DNA of 61,924 nucleotides from Alphaproteobacteria bacterium (GCA_011523425.1 WTGU01000084.1:1-61924), one strand, 5' to 3'. Numbered from the stretch's first letter, positions 11,162-22,074 are shown. Numbers and translations are program-made. Notes: a model not told the origin generated them from the letters alone.

Positions 11162-12070
11162 ATGTTCCTGCCGCTGAGAGACGACAACCCCCTCAACCGG
11201 ATCGGCTTCCAGTTCGTGACGGTGGGGCTGATCGCCGCCTGCACCGTCGTCTGGATCGTTCAGGCCATCGGCGGGGATCAGTTCGATTCCGAGCTGATCT
11301 TCCGCCTCGGCATGATCCCGGTGACGGTGCTCGGCGAGCTCAGGCGCGAGCCCGAGATGATCACGGTGACGCCCTGGCTCACCATCGTCACCTCGATGTT
11401 CCTGCACGGGGGCTTCTGGCACCTGTTCGGCAACATGCTCTACCTCTGGATCTTCGGCGACAACGTCGAAGACTCCATGGGCCACTGGCGCTTCGCGCTC
11501 TTCTATCTGCTCTGCGGCGCGGTGGCGGGGCTGACCCACGCCGCCGTGGAGCCCGCCTCGCAGGTCCCCACCATCGGCGCGAGCGGCGCGGTCTCCGGCG
11601 TGCTCGGCGCCTATTTCATGCTTCACCCCAGGCGGGGCGTCTGGATCCTCGTCTTCTTCATGCCCATCCGCTTCCCCGCTTGGGCCGTGCTCGGGCTCTG
11701 GATCGGCTATCAGGTCTTCAACGCGCTCGTCGCCGGCCCGGCGGGCGGGGGCGTCGCCTGGTACGCCCACATCGGCGGCTTCGCCGCCGGCGCATTGCTG
11801 GTGGTGCCGCTCAAGAAGCGCGGCGTGCCGCTCTTCGACCGCGGCCTCGTCCGCTCGCGGAGGCGCACGCCCTACCGGCCGCCGCCGGAGGCCGAGACCC
11901 CCGGATTGGGGCCGTGGGAGGAGGAGGCCGCCGATCCCGAAGCCGACGGCGATGCGCCCTGGCAGGAGCCACCCGCCGCCCGGCCCAACGGCAGCGATCC
12001 GCAGGACCGCGGCGGCGCACGCGGTCCCTGGGGGCGGCGGCCCCGGGGCCCCTGGGGGCGGAGGGACTAG
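11162..12070 (+). CDS. Rhomboid-family intramembrane serine protease
   Basis: A 302-residue membrane protein with about six hydrophobic segments between residues 15 and 220. The catalytic serine lies in [14 protein letters not shown] (about residues 139-152) and the partner His in [15 protein letters not shown] (about residue 203), the rhomboid Ser-His dyad. It probably cleaves membrane-anchored substrates in the bilayer. After the last segment comes a roughly 80-residue tail rich in Pro, Glu, Gly and Arg ([16 protein letters not shown] ... [15 protein letters not shown]), probably disordered and cytoplasmic. The ATG at 11162 lies 44 bp after gatB, so readthrough from the gat operon is possible. 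Confidence 0.87.
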   Translation: MFLPLRDDNPLNRIGFQFVTVGLIAACTVVWIVQAIGGDQFDSELIFRLGMIPVTVLGELRREPEMITVTPWLTIVTSMFLHGGFWHLFGNMLYLWIFGDNVEDSMGHWRFALFYLLCGAVAGLTHAAVEPASQVPTIGASGAVSGVLGAYFMLHPRRGVWILVFFMPIRFPAWAVLGLWIGYQVFNALVAGPAGGGVAWYAHIGGFAAGALLVVPLKKRGVPLFDRGLVRSRRRTPYRPPPEAETPGLGPWEEEAADPEADGDAPWQEPPAARPNGSDPQDRGGARGPWGRRPRGPWGRRD

Positions 12071-12073
12071 GGC

Positions 12074-12280
12074 GTGAGCGCGGGCGGAAAGAGCGACTAC
12101 TTCGCGGACCGCATCCGGGCGGAGCTGGCGTTCGCGCGTTCGCGCGGCGCGCGGGACGCGGAGGCTCTGGCCCGGCACCTCAACGCGCGCGGCTTCCTCA
12201 CCCGCGACGGGCGGCGCTGGACCGCGGCGGACGTCGAGGCCGCGACCCGCCGCCCGCCCCGACCGAGGCCGGAGTCCTAG
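12074..12280 (+). CDS. Small recombinase-tail-like protein
   Basis: A 68-residue ORF beginning at GTG 12074, three bases after the rhomboid stop. The stretch [20 protein letters not shown] (about residues 29-48) followed by WTAADVEA resembles the helix-turn-helix-like part of the recombinase domain of large serine recombinases, where such a motif follows the catalytic domain. No catalytic residues are present. It may be a stand-alone DNA-binding domain or a conserved small partner of the rhomboid gene. GC content and codon bias match the neighbours. Confidence 0.5.
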   Translation: MSAGGKSDYFADRIRAELAFARSRGARDAEALARHLNARGFLTRDGRRWTAADVEAATRRPPRPRPES

Positions 12281-12285
12281 CCCCG

Positions 12286-13989
12286 CTACTCCGCCGCGCG
12301 CGCGGCGCGGCCGTAGTGCTCGGCGGCGGCTTCCGCCGAGACGAAGCCCTCGGCCACGTCTTCGGCCACCAGCTCGCGCGCCCGCTCCGCCACCGGGCCG
12401 TAGCCGCCCCCGCCGCCCGACATGAGCCGGACGCGATCGCCGCGTCGCACCGAGACGTTGCCGAACTTGCTGGGCGAGACCTTGTCGTAGCCTTCGCAGA
12501 CGTCCTTCCAGGCGCTCTCGTTCGCCTTCTTGATGAGCAGCGCGGCCGAGCCGCCGTCGCCGCCGCCGAAGAGACCCCAGGGGGTGTTGCGGTGGCGGTC
12601 CGCCATGTAGCTGATGGTGATCTCGTCTGCCGTGCACTCCAGCGTCTTGGTCGAGCCGAGCCCGCCCCGGTACTTGCCGGCGCCGCCCGAATCCTCGGTG
12701 AGCGAGAGGTTCTCGACGAGCCAGGGGTAGCGGCTCTCGTAGACCTCGACCGGCACGGTGCGGCAGTTGCCGTTGATCAGGTTGCAGGTGTTGTTGCCGT
12801 CGGCGAAGGGCCGCCCGCCCCAGCCCCCGACCATGAAGTCGTAGCAGACGTAGTACTCGTCGCTGACCGGATCGTGGCCGCCGAAGAGGAAGTTGCCGTG
12901 GGTGCCGGCGTCGGTGGCAAACGCGCGCTCGGGCAGGCAGCGGGAGAGCGCCGCGATCACCGTGTAGCAGATGCGGACGTGGGTCTCGGTGTTGCCGCCG
13001 ACCTCCGGCGCCGGGAAGTCCACGTTCACCACCGTCGCCGGGCGCGCCAGCACGCGGATCGGCCGGTAGCAGCCCGCGTTGCGCGGGATCGACGGGTCGG
13101 TGAGATGCAGCATGGCGTTGTAGGTGGCGGAGCAGGTGACGCCGAGGGTGGCGTTGATCGCGCCCTTCGCCTGGGCGTCCGAGCGGCCGAAATCGGCGAC
13201 GATCTCGTCGCCCTGCACCACCATGTCGACGGCGATGCGGTAGGGCCGGGCGTCGATCCCGTCGTCCTCCATGACGTCCTCGAACGAGTACGAGCCGTCG
13301 GGGATGGCGGCGATCTCCGCCCGCATGCGGGATTCGGAATAGTCCATGAGGTCGGCGACCGTCCGGCGGAAGAGCGGCACGCCGTACTTGCGGATCAGCC
13401 CGGCCATGCGCTGGGCGCCGAGCTCGCAGGCGCTGATCATGGAGCGGTAGTCGCCGTAGTTGTAGCGGGGCGTGCGGACGTTCGCGAGCAGCAGCTTCCA
13501 GACCTCGTCCACGTCCCGGCCCTGCTTCTTGATCTTGACCGGGGGCACGCGCAGGCCCTCGTGGAAGATCTCGGTGGCCTCGCTCGCGAAGCCGCCCGGC
13601 ACCATGCCGCCCACCTCGGCCACATGGCCGATGGCGACCGCGTAGCCCATGAACTCGCCGTCCACGAAGAAGGGGGTGAAGAAGGTGTGCTCGGGCGTGT
13701 GCAGCCCGCCCCGGTAGGGGTCGTTGTGCATGATGACGTCGCCCTCTCGCACCTCCTCGCCCGCCATCTCGCGGATGCAGGACTTGATGAGCAGGGTCAT
13801 GCCGCCGATCTGCGCCGGGCAGTAGTCGGCGACCGCGATCATCTCGCCGTCGGCGTCGGCGATGGCGCAGCTGAAGTCGAGCGATTCGTTGAAGATCGTC
13901 GAGTAGGACGTCTTCATCATGGTGATGCCCATTTCCCGGCAGATCGAGAGCATCGTCGATTCGACGATGTTCATCGTGACGACATCCAT
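12286..13989 (-). CDS. Hydantoinase B / 5-oxoprolinase B-family protein (orphan)
   Basis: A 567-residue protein of the HyuB family, the B subunit of ATP-dependent N-methylhydantoinase, 5-oxoprolinase and acetone-carboxylase-like enzymes. It contains [20 protein letters not shown] (about residues 84-103), [19 protein letters not shown] just after, [10 protein letters not shown] and the C-terminal [12 protein letters not shown], all family hallmarks. The frame is open upstream to 14181, but the ATG at 13989 is preferred because it gives [14 protein letters not shown], the normal B-subunit start. The partner A subunit is missing on both sides: the flanking genes are on the other strand. It may pair with an A subunit elsewhere. 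It is divergent from rpiB. Confidence 0.85.
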   Translation of the reverse strand: MDVVTMNIVESTMLSICREMGITMMKTSYSTIFNESLDFSCAIADADGEMIAVADYCPAQIGGMTLLIKSCIREMAGEEVREGDVIMHNDPYRGGLHTPEHTFFTPFFVDGEFMGYAVAIGHVAEVGGMVPGGFASEATEIFHEGLRVPPVKIKKQGRDVDEVWKLLLANVRTPRYNYGDYRSMISACELGAQRMAGLIRKYGVPLFRRTVADLMDYSESRMRAEIAAIPDGSYSFEDVMEDDGIDARPYRIAVDMVVQGDEIVADFGRSDAQAKGAINATLGVTCSATYNAMLHLTDPSIPRNAGCYRPIRVLARPATVVNVDFPAPEVGGNTETHVRICYTVIAALSRCLPERAFATDAGTHGNFLFGGHDPVSDEYYVCYDFMVGGWGGRPFADGNNTCNLINGNCRTVPVEVYESRYPWLVENLSLTEDSGGAGKYRGGLGSTKTLECTADEITISYMADRHRNTPWGLFGGGDGGSAALLIKKANESAWKDVCEGYDKVSPSKFGNVSVRRGDRVRLMSGGGGGYGPVAERARELVAEDVAEGFVSAEAAAEHYGRAARAAE

Positions 13990-14014
13990 GGCTTCCTCCG
14001 CGCTCGGTCCATAT

Positions 14015-14044
14015 ATTGTAGCCGGCGCGCGGGGCGGCGCATAA
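14015..14044 (-). promoter_or_regulatory. Candidate promoter of the orphan hyuB gene
   Basis: On the minus strand TACAAT (14020-14015) lies 18 bp after TTATGC (14044-14039), in an AT-rich patch (ATATATTGTA on the plus strand). It is 26 bp upstream of the ATG at 13989. Confidence 0.4.
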
Positions 14045-14065
14045 GGACGGGTGCATCGACAAGTG

Positions 14066-14095
14066 TTGCCCGGCCTTCGGCCATCGGCGTATACA
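14066..14095 (+). promoter_or_regulatory. Candidate promoter of the rpiB-glyA-nrdR-rib operon
   Basis: TTGCCC (14066-14071) and TATACA (14090-14095) are 18 bp apart, ending 33 bp before the rpiB ATG. Genes from rpiB to thiL follow on the same strand with short gaps or overlaps, so this may drive a long transcript. Confidence 0.5.
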
Positions 14096-14128
14096 GGGCC
14101 GCGCACGGACCGCGCGGGACGGGTGGCC

Positions 14129-14563
14129 ATGTCAGACCGGCGATTCGCCATCGCCTCCGACCATGCGGGCGTCGGCCTCAAGGCGGTGCTGCGGGCTGCG
14201 CTCGAGGCGACCGGACGCGAGGTGATCGACCTCGGCCCGGCAGGCGACGGCCCGGTCGACTACCCCGACTACGCGCAGGCCCTGGCACGGGCGATCGAGA
14301 GCGGGCGCGCCGACCGGGGCGTGCTCATCTGCGGGAGCGGCATCGGCATGAGCATCGCTGTCAATCGCAGCCGCGCGGTGCGCGGTGCGCTCTGCCGCGA
14401 CGAGGAGGAGGCCCGGCTCGCGCGCGCCCACAACGACGCCAACGTGCTCGCCCTCGGCGCGCGGCGCATCACGGAAGACGATGCGCGCCGCTGCCTGCAG
14501 GCGTTTCTGGACACCGAATTCGAAGGCGGCCGCCACAGCGCGCGCGTCGCCAAGCTCGCCTGA
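14129..14563 (+). CDS. rpiB: Ribose-5-phosphate isomerase B
   Basis: A 144-residue RpiB/LacA-family isomerase interconverting ribose 5-phosphate and ribulose 5-phosphate. [11 protein letters not shown] gives Asp11 and His12. The catalytic Cys68 is in [15 protein letters not shown], and His101 is in [12 protein letters not shown]. Length is normal. The ATG at 14129 is preferred over an open upstream frame because [14 protein letters not shown] is the normal N-terminus. It heads the run into glyA, a conserved alphaproteobacterial neighbourhood. Ribulose 5-phosphate is the RibB substrate, so the neighbouring rib genes fit biochemically. Confidence 0.95.
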   Translation: MSDRRFAIASDHAGVGLKAVLRAALEATGREVIDLGPAGDGPVDYPDYAQALARAIESGRADRGVLICGSGIGMSIAVNRSRAVRGALCRDEEEARLARAHNDANVLALGARRITEDDARRCLQAFLDTEFEGGRHSARVAKLA

Positions 14564-14592
14564 GCCCGGCCGGCAGAGAAGGGGAACCGCTG

Positions 14593-15903
14593 ATGGCCGC
14601 CACCACCCGCCCCGAAGGGGGTGCCGGAGCCGCATTCTTCACGACACCGCTCAGCGAATCCGATCCGGCGGTCTACGCGGCCGTGGCCGGCGAGGTGGAA
14701 CGCCTGCAGACGACCATCGAGCTGATCGCCTCGGAGAACATCGTGAGCCGCGCGGTGCTGGATGCCCAGGGCTCGGTGCTCACCAACAAGTATGCCGAGG
14801 GCTATCCCGGCCGGCGCTACTACGGCGGCTGCGAGAACGTCGACATCGGCGAGCGGCTGGCCATTGAGCGGGCGATCGCGATCTTCGGCTGCGGCTTCGC
14901 CAACGTGCAGCCCCACTCCGGCGCGCAGGCCAACCAGGCGGCGTTTCTCGCCTCGCTGCAGCCCGGCGACGCCTTTCTCGGCATGTCGCTCGCGGCCGGC
15001 GGGCACCTCACCCACGGTGCGCCGCCCAACCTCTCGGGCAAGTGGTTCAGGGCGATCCAGTACGGCGTCCGCCGTCAGGACGGGCTGATCGACCACGACG
15101 AGGTGGCCGATCTTGCCCGGGCCGAGAAGCCGAAGCTGATCCTCGCCGGTGGCTCCGCCTATCCGCGCATCATCGACTTCGCGCGCTTCCGCGCCATCGC
15201 CGACGAGGTCGGCGCGCTCTTCATGGTCGACATGGCCCATTTCGCCGGCCTGGTCGCGGCGGGGGTCCATCCCAGCCCCTTCCCGCACGCCCATATCGTC
15301 ACCACGACCACCCACAAGACGCTGCGCGGCCCGCGCGGCGGCATGATCCTGAGCGATGACGAGGCGCTGGCGAAGCGCATCGATTCGGCCGTCTTCCCCG
15401 GCCTTCAGGGCGGGCCGCTGGAGCACGTGGTCGCCGCCAAGGCGGTGGCGCTGGGCGAGGCGATGCAGCCCGCATTCCGGGACTACGCCCGCCAGGTGGT
15501 GGCCAACGCCAAGGCGCTCGCAGCGGCGCTGATCGAGCGCGGCTACGACATCGTCTCCGGCGGCACCGACACCCACCTCCTGCTCGTCGACCTCCGCTCC
15601 AAGGGGCTGACCGGCAAGCGCGCCGAGGCCCTGCTGGAAGAGGCCGGCATCACCTGCAACAAGAACGGCGTCCCCTTCGATCCCGAGAAGCCCTGGGTGA
15701 CGTCTGGGATCCGGCTCGGCTCGCCGGCGGCGACCAGCCGCGGCTTCGGCGAGGGCGAGTTCCGGCGGATCGCCGGCTGGATCGCCGATCTGCTCGATAT
15801 CGAGGCCGGCGCGCCGGGCGCCGGCGAGGACCGCGCGGCCGAGATTCGCGCCGAGGTTCGGGCGCTCTGCGCCGCCTTCCCGGTCTATCCCGGCCACGCC
15901 TGA
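14593..15903 (+). CDS. glyA: Serine hydroxymethyltransferase
   Basis: A 436-residue PLP enzyme that converts serine and tetrahydrofolate to glycine and 5,10-methylene-tetrahydrofolate. The Schiff-base lysine is Lys242 in [30 protein letters not shown] (about residues 38-52), [19 protein letters not shown] (about 60-78) and the C-terminal [20 protein letters not shown] are standard. The start is ATG 14593 with AGAGAAGGGG upstream. The frame is open far upstream, but that part overlaps real genes on other frames and is not coding. Confidence 0.97.
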   Translation: MAATTRPEGGAGAAFFTTPLSESDPAVYAAVAGEVERLQTTIELIASENIVSRAVLDAQGSVLTNKYAEGYPGRRYYGGCENVDIGERLAIERAIAIFGCGFANVQPHSGAQANQAAFLASLQPGDAFLGMSLAAGGHLTHGAPPNLSGKWFRAIQYGVRRQDGLIDHDEVADLARAEKPKLILAGGSAYPRIIDFARFRAIADEVGALFMVDMAHFAGLVAAGVHPSPFPHAHIVTTTTHKTLRGPRGGMILSDDEALAKRIDSAVFPGLQGGPLEHVVAAKAVALGEAMQPAFRDYARQVVANAKALAAALIERGYDIVSGGTDTHLLLVDLRSKGLTGKRAEALLEEAGITCNKNGVPFDPEKPWVTSGIRLGSPAATSRGFGEGEFRRIAGWIADLLDIEAGAPGAGEDRAAEIRAEVRALCAAFPVYPGHA

Positions 15904-15916
15904 GAGGAGGTTCGCC

Positions 15917-16375
15917 GTGCGCTGTCCCTTCTGCGGCAACGACGACACCCAGGTGAAGGATTCGCGGCCGACGGAGGACAACACCGCGATCCGCCGCCGC
16001 CGGCAGTGCACCAACTGCGCAGGCCGCTTCACCACCTTCGAGCGCATCCAGCTTCGCGAGCTCTCGGTGATCAAGAACGACGGCCAGCGCGTTCCCTTCG
16101 AGCGCGAGAAGATGCTGCGCTCGATGCAGATCGCGCTGCGCAAGCGGCCGGTCGAGCCCAACCGGGTCGATCACGTCGTGACCGGCATCGTCCGCCGCCT
16201 CGAGAGCCTGGGCGAGACCGAGATCCCGAGCAGCGTGATCGGCGAGATGGTGATGGAGGCGCTCGGCGCCCTCGATCAGGTCGCCTATGTCCGCTTCGCC
16301 TCGGTCTACAGGAACTTCGGCGAGAAGAAGGACTTCGAGGAGTTCATCGGCGGGCTCGCCGACGAGCGGGGCTAG
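15917..16375 (+). CDS. nrdR: Transcriptional repressor NrdR
   Basis: A 152-residue ATP/dATP-sensing repressor of ribonucleotide reductase genes. The N-terminal zinc ribbon has Cys3, Cys6, Cys31 and Cys34 (MRCPFCG ... CTNC), followed by [11 protein letters not shown] and the ATP-cone domain (about residues 49-139). The start is GTG at 15917, directly after AGAGGAGG. Its place between glyA and ribD is conserved in alphaproteobacteria. No nrd genes are in the window, so its targets are elsewhere. Confidence 0.96.
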   Translation: MRCPFCGNDDTQVKDSRPTEDNTAIRRRRQCTNCAGRFTTFERIQLRELSVIKNDGQRVPFEREKMLRSMQIALRKRPVEPNRVDHVVTGIVRRLESLGETEIPSSVIGEMVMEALGALDQVAYVRFASVYRNFGEKKDFEEFIGGLADERG

Positions 16376-16379
16376 GCGC

Positions 16380-17513
16380 ATGGCCGCGGCCAGCGCCGCC
16401 AGGGCCGACGCCGGCCTCGACCGCCGCTTCATGGCGCTGGCGCTGGCGCTCGGCGGCCGAGGCCTCGGCCGGGCGTGGCCCAATCCCGCGGTGGGCTGCG
16501 TCCTGGTGCAGGCCGGCCGCATCGTCGGCCGCGGCTGGACCCAGCCCGGCGGCAGGCCCCATGCCGAGACGGAAGCGCTGGCCCGCGCCGGCCAGCGTGC
16601 GCGCGGCGCCACCTGCTACACCACGCTCGAGCCCTGCGCGCATGTGGGCGAGACCGGCCCGTGCGCGGACGCGCTGATCGAAGCGGGGATCGCGCGTGCC
16701 GTCATCGCGCTGCAGGATCCCGACCCGCGCGTCTCCGGCGGCGGCATCGCCCGGCTGGAGGCCGCCGGTATCGAGGTCGCGGGCGGCTGCATGGAGGCCG
16801 AGGCCCGGGCGCTCAACGCGGGCTTCCTCTCGCGGATCGAGCGCGGCAGGCCCCATCTTACGCTCAAGCTCGCCAGCAGCCTCGACGGCCGCATCGCGAC
16901 CCGGAGCGGCGACAGCCGCTGGATCACCGGCGCGGCTGCCCGCGCGCGTGGGCACCTGCTCAGGGCGAGCCACGACGCCGTGATGGTGGGCGCGGCGAGC
17001 GCGCTCGCCGACGATCCGGCGCTCACCTGCCGGCTGCCCGGCTTGGGCGACGCGAGCCCGGTGCGCGTCGTCATCGACGGCAGCGCCCGACTGCCGCAGA
17101 GCCACGCGCTCGTCTCGGGCGCCGGCGACGTCGGCACCTGGATCGTCTCCACGGCCGCTCTCGGCGACGACGGCCGGCATGCCGCCTGGCGCGGGGCAGG
17201 CGTCGAGGTCATCGAGGTCGAGGCTGAGGCCGACGGGCGCCCCCGACTTGCGGCGGCGCTGGAGGCGCTGGCCGCGCGCGGGCTCACCCGCGTGCTCGTC
17301 GAGGGCGGCGGCCGTCTCGCCGCCTCCCTGCTCGGCGCCGGCCTGGTCGACCGGATCGAATGGTTCCGCGCGCCGGGCGCCATCGGCGGCGACGGCGTGC
17401 CGGCGCTCGCCCCGCTCGGGATCGCGCGTGCCAGCGAGATGGCGCGCTTCGTCCGCATCGCGTCCGCGTCGCTCGGCGAGGACGCCCACGACACCCTGGT
17501 GCCGGCGGCCTGA
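16380..17513 (+). CDS. ribD: Bifunctional riboflavin deaminase/reductase RibD
   Basis: A 377-residue enzyme that deaminates and then reduces the pyrimidine intermediate of riboflavin synthesis. The deaminase domain (about residues 13-150) has HAE at 61-63 and zinc ligands Cys86 and Cys95 in TLEPCAHVGETGPC. The reductase domain (about 158-377) begins LTLKLASSLDGRIATRSGDS and contains VLVEGGGRLAASLL. The ATG at 16380 lies 4 bp after the nrdR stop. It is the first rib gene of the cluster ribD-ribE-ribBX-ribH. Confidence 0.95.
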   Translation: MAAASAARADAGLDRRFMALALALGGRGLGRAWPNPAVGCVLVQAGRIVGRGWTQPGGRPHAETEALARAGQRARGATCYTTLEPCAHVGETGPCADALIEAGIARAVIALQDPDPRVSGGGIARLEAAGIEVAGGCMEAEARALNAGFLSRIERGRPHLTLKLASSLDGRIATRSGDSRWITGAAARARGHLLRASHDAVMVGAASALADDPALTCRLPGLGDASPVRVVIDGSARLPQSHALVSGAGDVGTWIVSTAALGDDGRHAAWRGAGVEVIEVEAEADGRPRLAAALEALAARGLTRVLVEGGGRLAASLLGAGLVDRIEWFRAPGAIGGDGVPALAPLGIARASEMARFVRIASASLGEDAHDTLVPAA

Positions 17514-17523
17514 GGGGCTCGCC

Positions 17524-18117
17524 GTGTTCTCAGGAATCGTCACCGACGTGGGCCGGGTGCGAACGGTCTCCGACGCTGCCGGCGGCGGCTGCCGGCTGGA
17601 GATCGGCACCGCCTACGATACCGCCGCCATCACGCTCGGCGCGTCCGTCGCCTGCTCGGGCCCCTGCCTCACGGTGGTGGAGACGGGGCTGGGCTGGTTC
17701 GCCGTCGACGTCTCCGGCGAGACGATGGCCTGCACCACGCTCGGCGACTGGCGCGCGGGCACGCAGGTCAACCTGGAGCGCGCGCTCGCGCTCGGCGACG
17801 AGATCGGCGGCCATCTGGTGACCGGCCACATCGACGGCGTCGCGCTGGTTGAGGGCGCGGAGCCGGAGGGCGAATCGCTCCGCCTCACCCTGCGCTGCCC
17901 GGCGGAGCTTTCGCGCTTCGTCGCCGCCAAGGGCTCGGTCGCGCTCGACGGCGTCTCGCTGACGGTGAACGAGGTCGACGGCGCGCTGTTCGGGATCAAC
18001 CTGATTCCCCATACGCTCGCCTGCACCACGCTGGACGGCTGCGCCGCCGGCCGCCGCCTCAACCTTGAGGTGGACCTGATCGCGCGCTACCTTGCGCGCC
18101 TCCAATCAGGGCAGTGA
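17524..18117 (+). CDS. ribE: Riboflavin synthase alpha chain
   Basis: A 197-residue enzyme dismutating two 6,7-dimethyl-8-ribityllumazine molecules to riboflavin. It begins MFSGIVTDVGRV (GTG start at 17524) and has two tandem lumazine-binding barrels of about 95 residues, each with a VACSGPCLTV or VALDGVSLTV stretch; GGHLVTGHIDG lies between them. Cys48 is in the first repeat's CLTV motif. It follows ribD after 10 bp and precedes ribBX by 9 bp. Confidence 0.95.
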   Translation: MFSGIVTDVGRVRTVSDAAGGGCRLEIGTAYDTAAITLGASVACSGPCLTVVETGLGWFAVDVSGETMACTTLGDWRAGTQVNLERALALGDEIGGHLVTGHIDGVALVEGAEPEGESLRLTLRCPAELSRFVAAKGSVALDGVSLTVNEVDGALFGINLIPHTLACTTLDGCAAGRRLNLEVDLIARYLARLQSGQ

Positions 18118-18126
18118 CGGGTCGAG

Positions 18127-19276
<1,150 letters not shown>

Positions 19277-19284
<8 letters not shown>

Positions 19285-19723
19285 GGGGCCGCGCGTCCTC
19301 ATCCTGGAGGCGCGCTTCTACGCCGATATCGCCGACGAGCTCGTCAGGGGCGCCGCTGCTGCGCTCGACGAGGCCGGCGCGCGCCACGAGCGCATCGCCG
19401 TGCCCGGCGCCTTCGAGCTGCCGGCGGCGCTGGCGATCGCGATCGACAGCGGCCGCTTCGACGGCTTCGTCGCGCTCGGCTGCGTCATCCGGGGGGAGAC
19501 CAGCCACTACGATCACGTCTGCGGCGAATGCGCCCGCGGGCTCGCCATGCTCGCCGAGCGCCACCGCATCGCTTTGGGTTTTGGCGTGATCACCGCCGAG
19601 AACCGCGAGCAGGCCTGGGAGCGGGCGGCGACGGAGCGGCGCAACAAGGGCGCCGATGCCGCGGGCGCGTGCCTCGCGATGATGGCGCTCCGCACCTCCC
19701 TCGGCGCCGAGGCCCGGGGGTAG
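19277..19723 (+). CDS. ribH: 6,7-dimethyl-8-ribityllumazine synthase
   Basis: A 148-residue lumazine synthase that condenses the RibB product with the RibD product. PGAFELPAALAIAID (about residues 41-55), ALGCVIRGETSHYDHVC (about 65-81, with the catalytic His) and GFGVITAENREQAWERA (about 97-113) are the family motifs. It overlaps the ribBX stop by 8 bp. Length is slightly short but normal for alphaproteobacteria. Confidence 0.95.
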
Positions 19724-19728
19724 GCGCA

Positions 19729-20253
19729 ATGGGCACCGCGCCGGGCGCCGCCACGGCGCGAACGCCTCCCGGCCAGGGGCGGAGCAGCGCCAGGCTCGCC
19801 TGCGTGCAGGCCCTCTATCAGATCGAGATGTCCGGCCAGTCGGCGGACGAGGTGATCGAGGAGTTCCTGAGCCACCGCGCCGGCCACGAGATCGACGGAG
19901 AGCGCTACGCGGCGCCCCACCGCCGCCACTTCGAGCGCACCGTGCGCGAGGCCGCCGCGCGGGCCGACGAGTTCGACGCGCTGGTGGCGGCGACCCTCGC
20001 CGAGCGCTGGAGCATGGAGCGGCTGGGCGCCGTCGTGCGGGCGCTGATGCGGGCGGCTACCTGCGAGCTCGCGGCCTGCCCGGACGTGCCGGCGCGGGTG
20101 GTGATCGACGAGTATGTCGAGCTCGCCCGCGCGTTCTTCTCCGAGCGCGAGCCGGCGTTCGTCAACGGCGCGCTCGACAGCCTGGCGCGAAGGCTCCGCG
20201 CGGCGGAGATGGCGGACGGAGCGGACCATGACCGGCCGGCGCGGGCGCGGTGA
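19729..20253 (+). CDS. nusB: Transcription antitermination factor NusB
   Basis: A 174-residue all-helical RNA-binding factor that joins NusE (S10) on boxA of rRNA leaders. RSSARLACVQALYQIEMSG (about residues 18-36), VIDEYVELARAFFSEREPAF (about 125-144) and VNGALDSLARRLR are typical. The ATG at 19729 is 5 bp after ribH. The coding sequence overlaps thiL by 26 bp. RibH-NusB-ThiL order is strongly conserved in proteobacteria. Confidence 0.93.
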   Translation: MGTAPGAATARTPPGQGRSSARLACVQALYQIEMSGQSADEVIEEFLSHRAGHEIDGERYAAPHRRHFERTVREAAARADEFDALVAATLAERWSMERLGAVVRALMRAATCELAACPDVPARVVIDEYVELARAFFSEREPAFVNGALDSLARRLRAAEMADGADHDRPARAR

Positions 20254-21217
20254 ATTCGACCTCATCGCCCGCTACTTCGCGCCGCTGAGCCGCGCCGCGC
20301 CCGGTGCCTTCGCGCTCGGCAACGACGGTGCGCTGCTGACGCCGCCGGCGGGCGCGAGCCTCGTCGTCACCAAGGACCTGATGGTGGCCGGCGTCCACTA
20401 CCCGCAGGACGAGGACCCCGCCACGCTCGCCCGCCGGCTGCTGCGCGTGAACCTCTCGGACCTTGCGGCCATGGGGGCCGAGGCCAGCTCTTACGCGCTC
20501 GGCCTTGCGCTGCCCGAGGGTACCGCCGAGGACTGGGTGGAAGGGTTCGCGGCCGGGCTCGCCCGCGACCAGGAGAGCTTCGGCGTGGCGCTCATCGGCG
20601 GCGACACGGTGGTAACAAGCGGGCCGGCAGTGCTCTCGCTCACCGCCTTCGGCACGGTCGCGCACGGCGCCTGCCTCACCCGCGCGGGCGCGGCCGCGGG
20701 CGAGGACATCCACGTCTCCGGCACCATCGGCGATGCGGCGCTGGGCTTGCGCGCGGTACAGGGCGGCCTCGCAGCGCTTTCGCCCGAGGACCGCGCAGCG
20801 CTCAGCCGGCGCTACCGCCTGCCTGAGCCCCGCCTCGCCCTCGGCGCAGCGCTCGTCGGTCTCGCCACCTGCGCGATCGACGTCTCCGACGGGCTGGTCG
20901 CGGATCTCGGCCATCTCTGCGAGCAATCGGACGTGGCCGCGCGCGTCGCGGCCGAGTCCGTGCCGCTTTCCGGCCCGGCCCGGGGCGCGCTCGCCGCCGG
21001 CGAGGCGAGCATTGCCGATCTCGTCAGCGGCGGCGACGACTACGAGCTGCTCTTCTGCGCGCCACAGGCCGCGCGCGGTGCCGTCTCCGCTCTGGGCGAG
21101 CGCCTCGGCCTCGCGCTCGCCCGCATCGGCACCGTCGAGGGCGGCCAGGGCGTCACCGTCGTCGGCACCGACGGCCGGCCGCTGCCGCTGGCACGAGCGG
21201 GCTACACGCACTTCTAG
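20228..21217 (+). CDS. thiL: Thiamine-monophosphate kinase
   Basis: A 329-residue AIR-synthase-fold kinase that makes thiamine diphosphate from thiamine monophosphate and ATP. GRGEFDLIARYF at the N-terminus, GNDGALL (about residues 31-37), LLRVNLSDLAAMGAEASSYA (about 72-91), LIGGDTV and DVSDGLVADLGHLCEQS match ThiL. One small change is seen: the usual GDDAA after the N-terminus reads GNDGA. The start at 20228 lies inside nusB. A GC-rich stem-loop follows the stop codon. Confidence 0.92.
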   Translation: MTGRRGRGEFDLIARYFAPLSRAAPGAFALGNDGALLTPPAGASLVVTKDLMVAGVHYPQDEDPATLARRLLRVNLSDLAAMGAEASSYALGLALPEGTAEDWVEGFAAGLARDQESFGVALIGGDTVVTSGPAVLSLTAFGTVAHGACLTRAGAAAGEDIHVSGTIGDAALGLRAVQGGLAALSPEDRAALSRRYRLPEPRLALGAALVGLATCAIDVSDGLVADLGHLCEQSDVAARVAAESVPLSGPARGALAAGEASIADLVSGGDDYELLFCAPQAARGAVSALGERLGLALARIGTVEGGQGVTVVGTDGRPLPLARAGYTHF

Positions 21218-21254
21218 GAACGCCGCCCCCGGGCTTGCCGGCGACTCTTCTCCG

Positions 21255-21280
21255 CGCCCGCGACCTTTCAGGCGCGGGCG
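21255..21280 (+). terminator. GC-rich stem-loop after thiL
   Basis: CGCCCGCG (21255-21262) and CGCGGGCG (21273-21280) form a perfect 8-bp stem with a 10-base loop, 38 bp after the thiL stop. There is no clear T-tract, so termination is only a possibility. Confidence 0.35.
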
Positions 21281-21367
21281 ACGTTGACCGGCCGGCGCGG
21301 TCTGGTCATAACTCTGGCGCGCCGCCGGGCCGCTATCCAGCCCGAGGCGGCGAGGGAGAAGGGCGCC

Positions 21368-22063
21368 ATGATCGATCTCTATTACTGGCCGACGCCGAAC
21401 GGGTGGAAGCTCACCATCCTCTTCGAGGAGCTGGGCCTGCCGTACAACGTGATCCCCGTGGACATCAACAAGGGCGAGCAGTTCGAGCCGGACTTCCTCG
21501 CGATCGCGCCCAACAACCGGATGCCGGCGGTGGTCGATCCCGAGGGCGCCGACGGCAAGCCGCTCAGCCTCTTCGAATCCGGCGCCATCATGCTGCACTA
21601 CGCCGAGAAGCACGGCCGCTTCATCCCGGCGGACGAGCGCGGCCGGGCCGAAGTGCTGCAGTGGCTCTTCTTCCAGATGGGCAATGTCGGGCCGATGCTC
21701 GGCCAGTGCCACCACTTCCGCAACTACGCGCCGGAGCAGCTCCCCTACGCCGTCGAGCGCTACACCAACGAGGCGAGCCGGCTCTATCGCGTGGTGAACA
21801 AGCGGCTGGCGGACCGCGACTGGATCGCCGGCGACTATTCCATCGCCGACATGGCGATCTTCCCGTGGATGCGGCTCTGGTACAACCAGGGGCAGGAGCT
21901 TGAGGACTATCCCCATCTCGGCGCCTGGCTGGAGCGCAACAAGGAGCGGCCGGCGGTGCGGCGCGGCCTCGACGTGATGGCCGACCAGATCCGCAAGAAG
22001 CCCGAGTTCACCGAGGAAGAGCGCTCCATCATGTTCGGCGCCAAGCAGTTCGCCGCGCGCTAG
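21368..22063 (+). CDS. Glutathione S-transferase, YfcG/nu-class-like
   Basis: A 231-residue two-domain GST. The thioredoxin-like N-domain begins MIDLYYWPTPNGWKLTILFE; the Thr and Asn of TPNG correspond to the YfcG glutathione-contacting residues. PLSLFESGAIMLHYAEKHG (about residues 70-88) holds the Glu-Ser pair for the gamma-glutamyl group. The C-domain has SIADMAIFPW, the usual N-capping box. The likely activity is disulfide reduction or peroxidase-type chemistry with glutathione. The ATG at 21368 has GGGAGAAGGG upstream. A close paralogue follows 11 bp downstream. Confidence 0.9.
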   Translation: MIDLYYWPTPNGWKLTILFEELGLPYNVIPVDINKGEQFEPDFLAIAPNNRMPAVVDPEGADGKPLSLFESGAIMLHYAEKHGRFIPADERGRAEVLQWLFFQMGNVGPMLGQCHHFRNYAPEQLPYAVERYTNEASRLYRVVNKRLADRDWIAGDYSIADMAIFPWMRLWYNQGQELEDYPHLGAWLERNKERPAVRRGLDVMADQIRKKPEFTEEERSIMFGAKQFAAR

Positions 22064-22074
22064 GGGGAGCGGAC

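Noticed and set aside
11680-15903. A continuous plus-strand frame leading into glyA
   Set aside because: Only the part from 14593 is glyA. The rest runs through the rhomboid tail and antisense to hyuB and has no family sequence.
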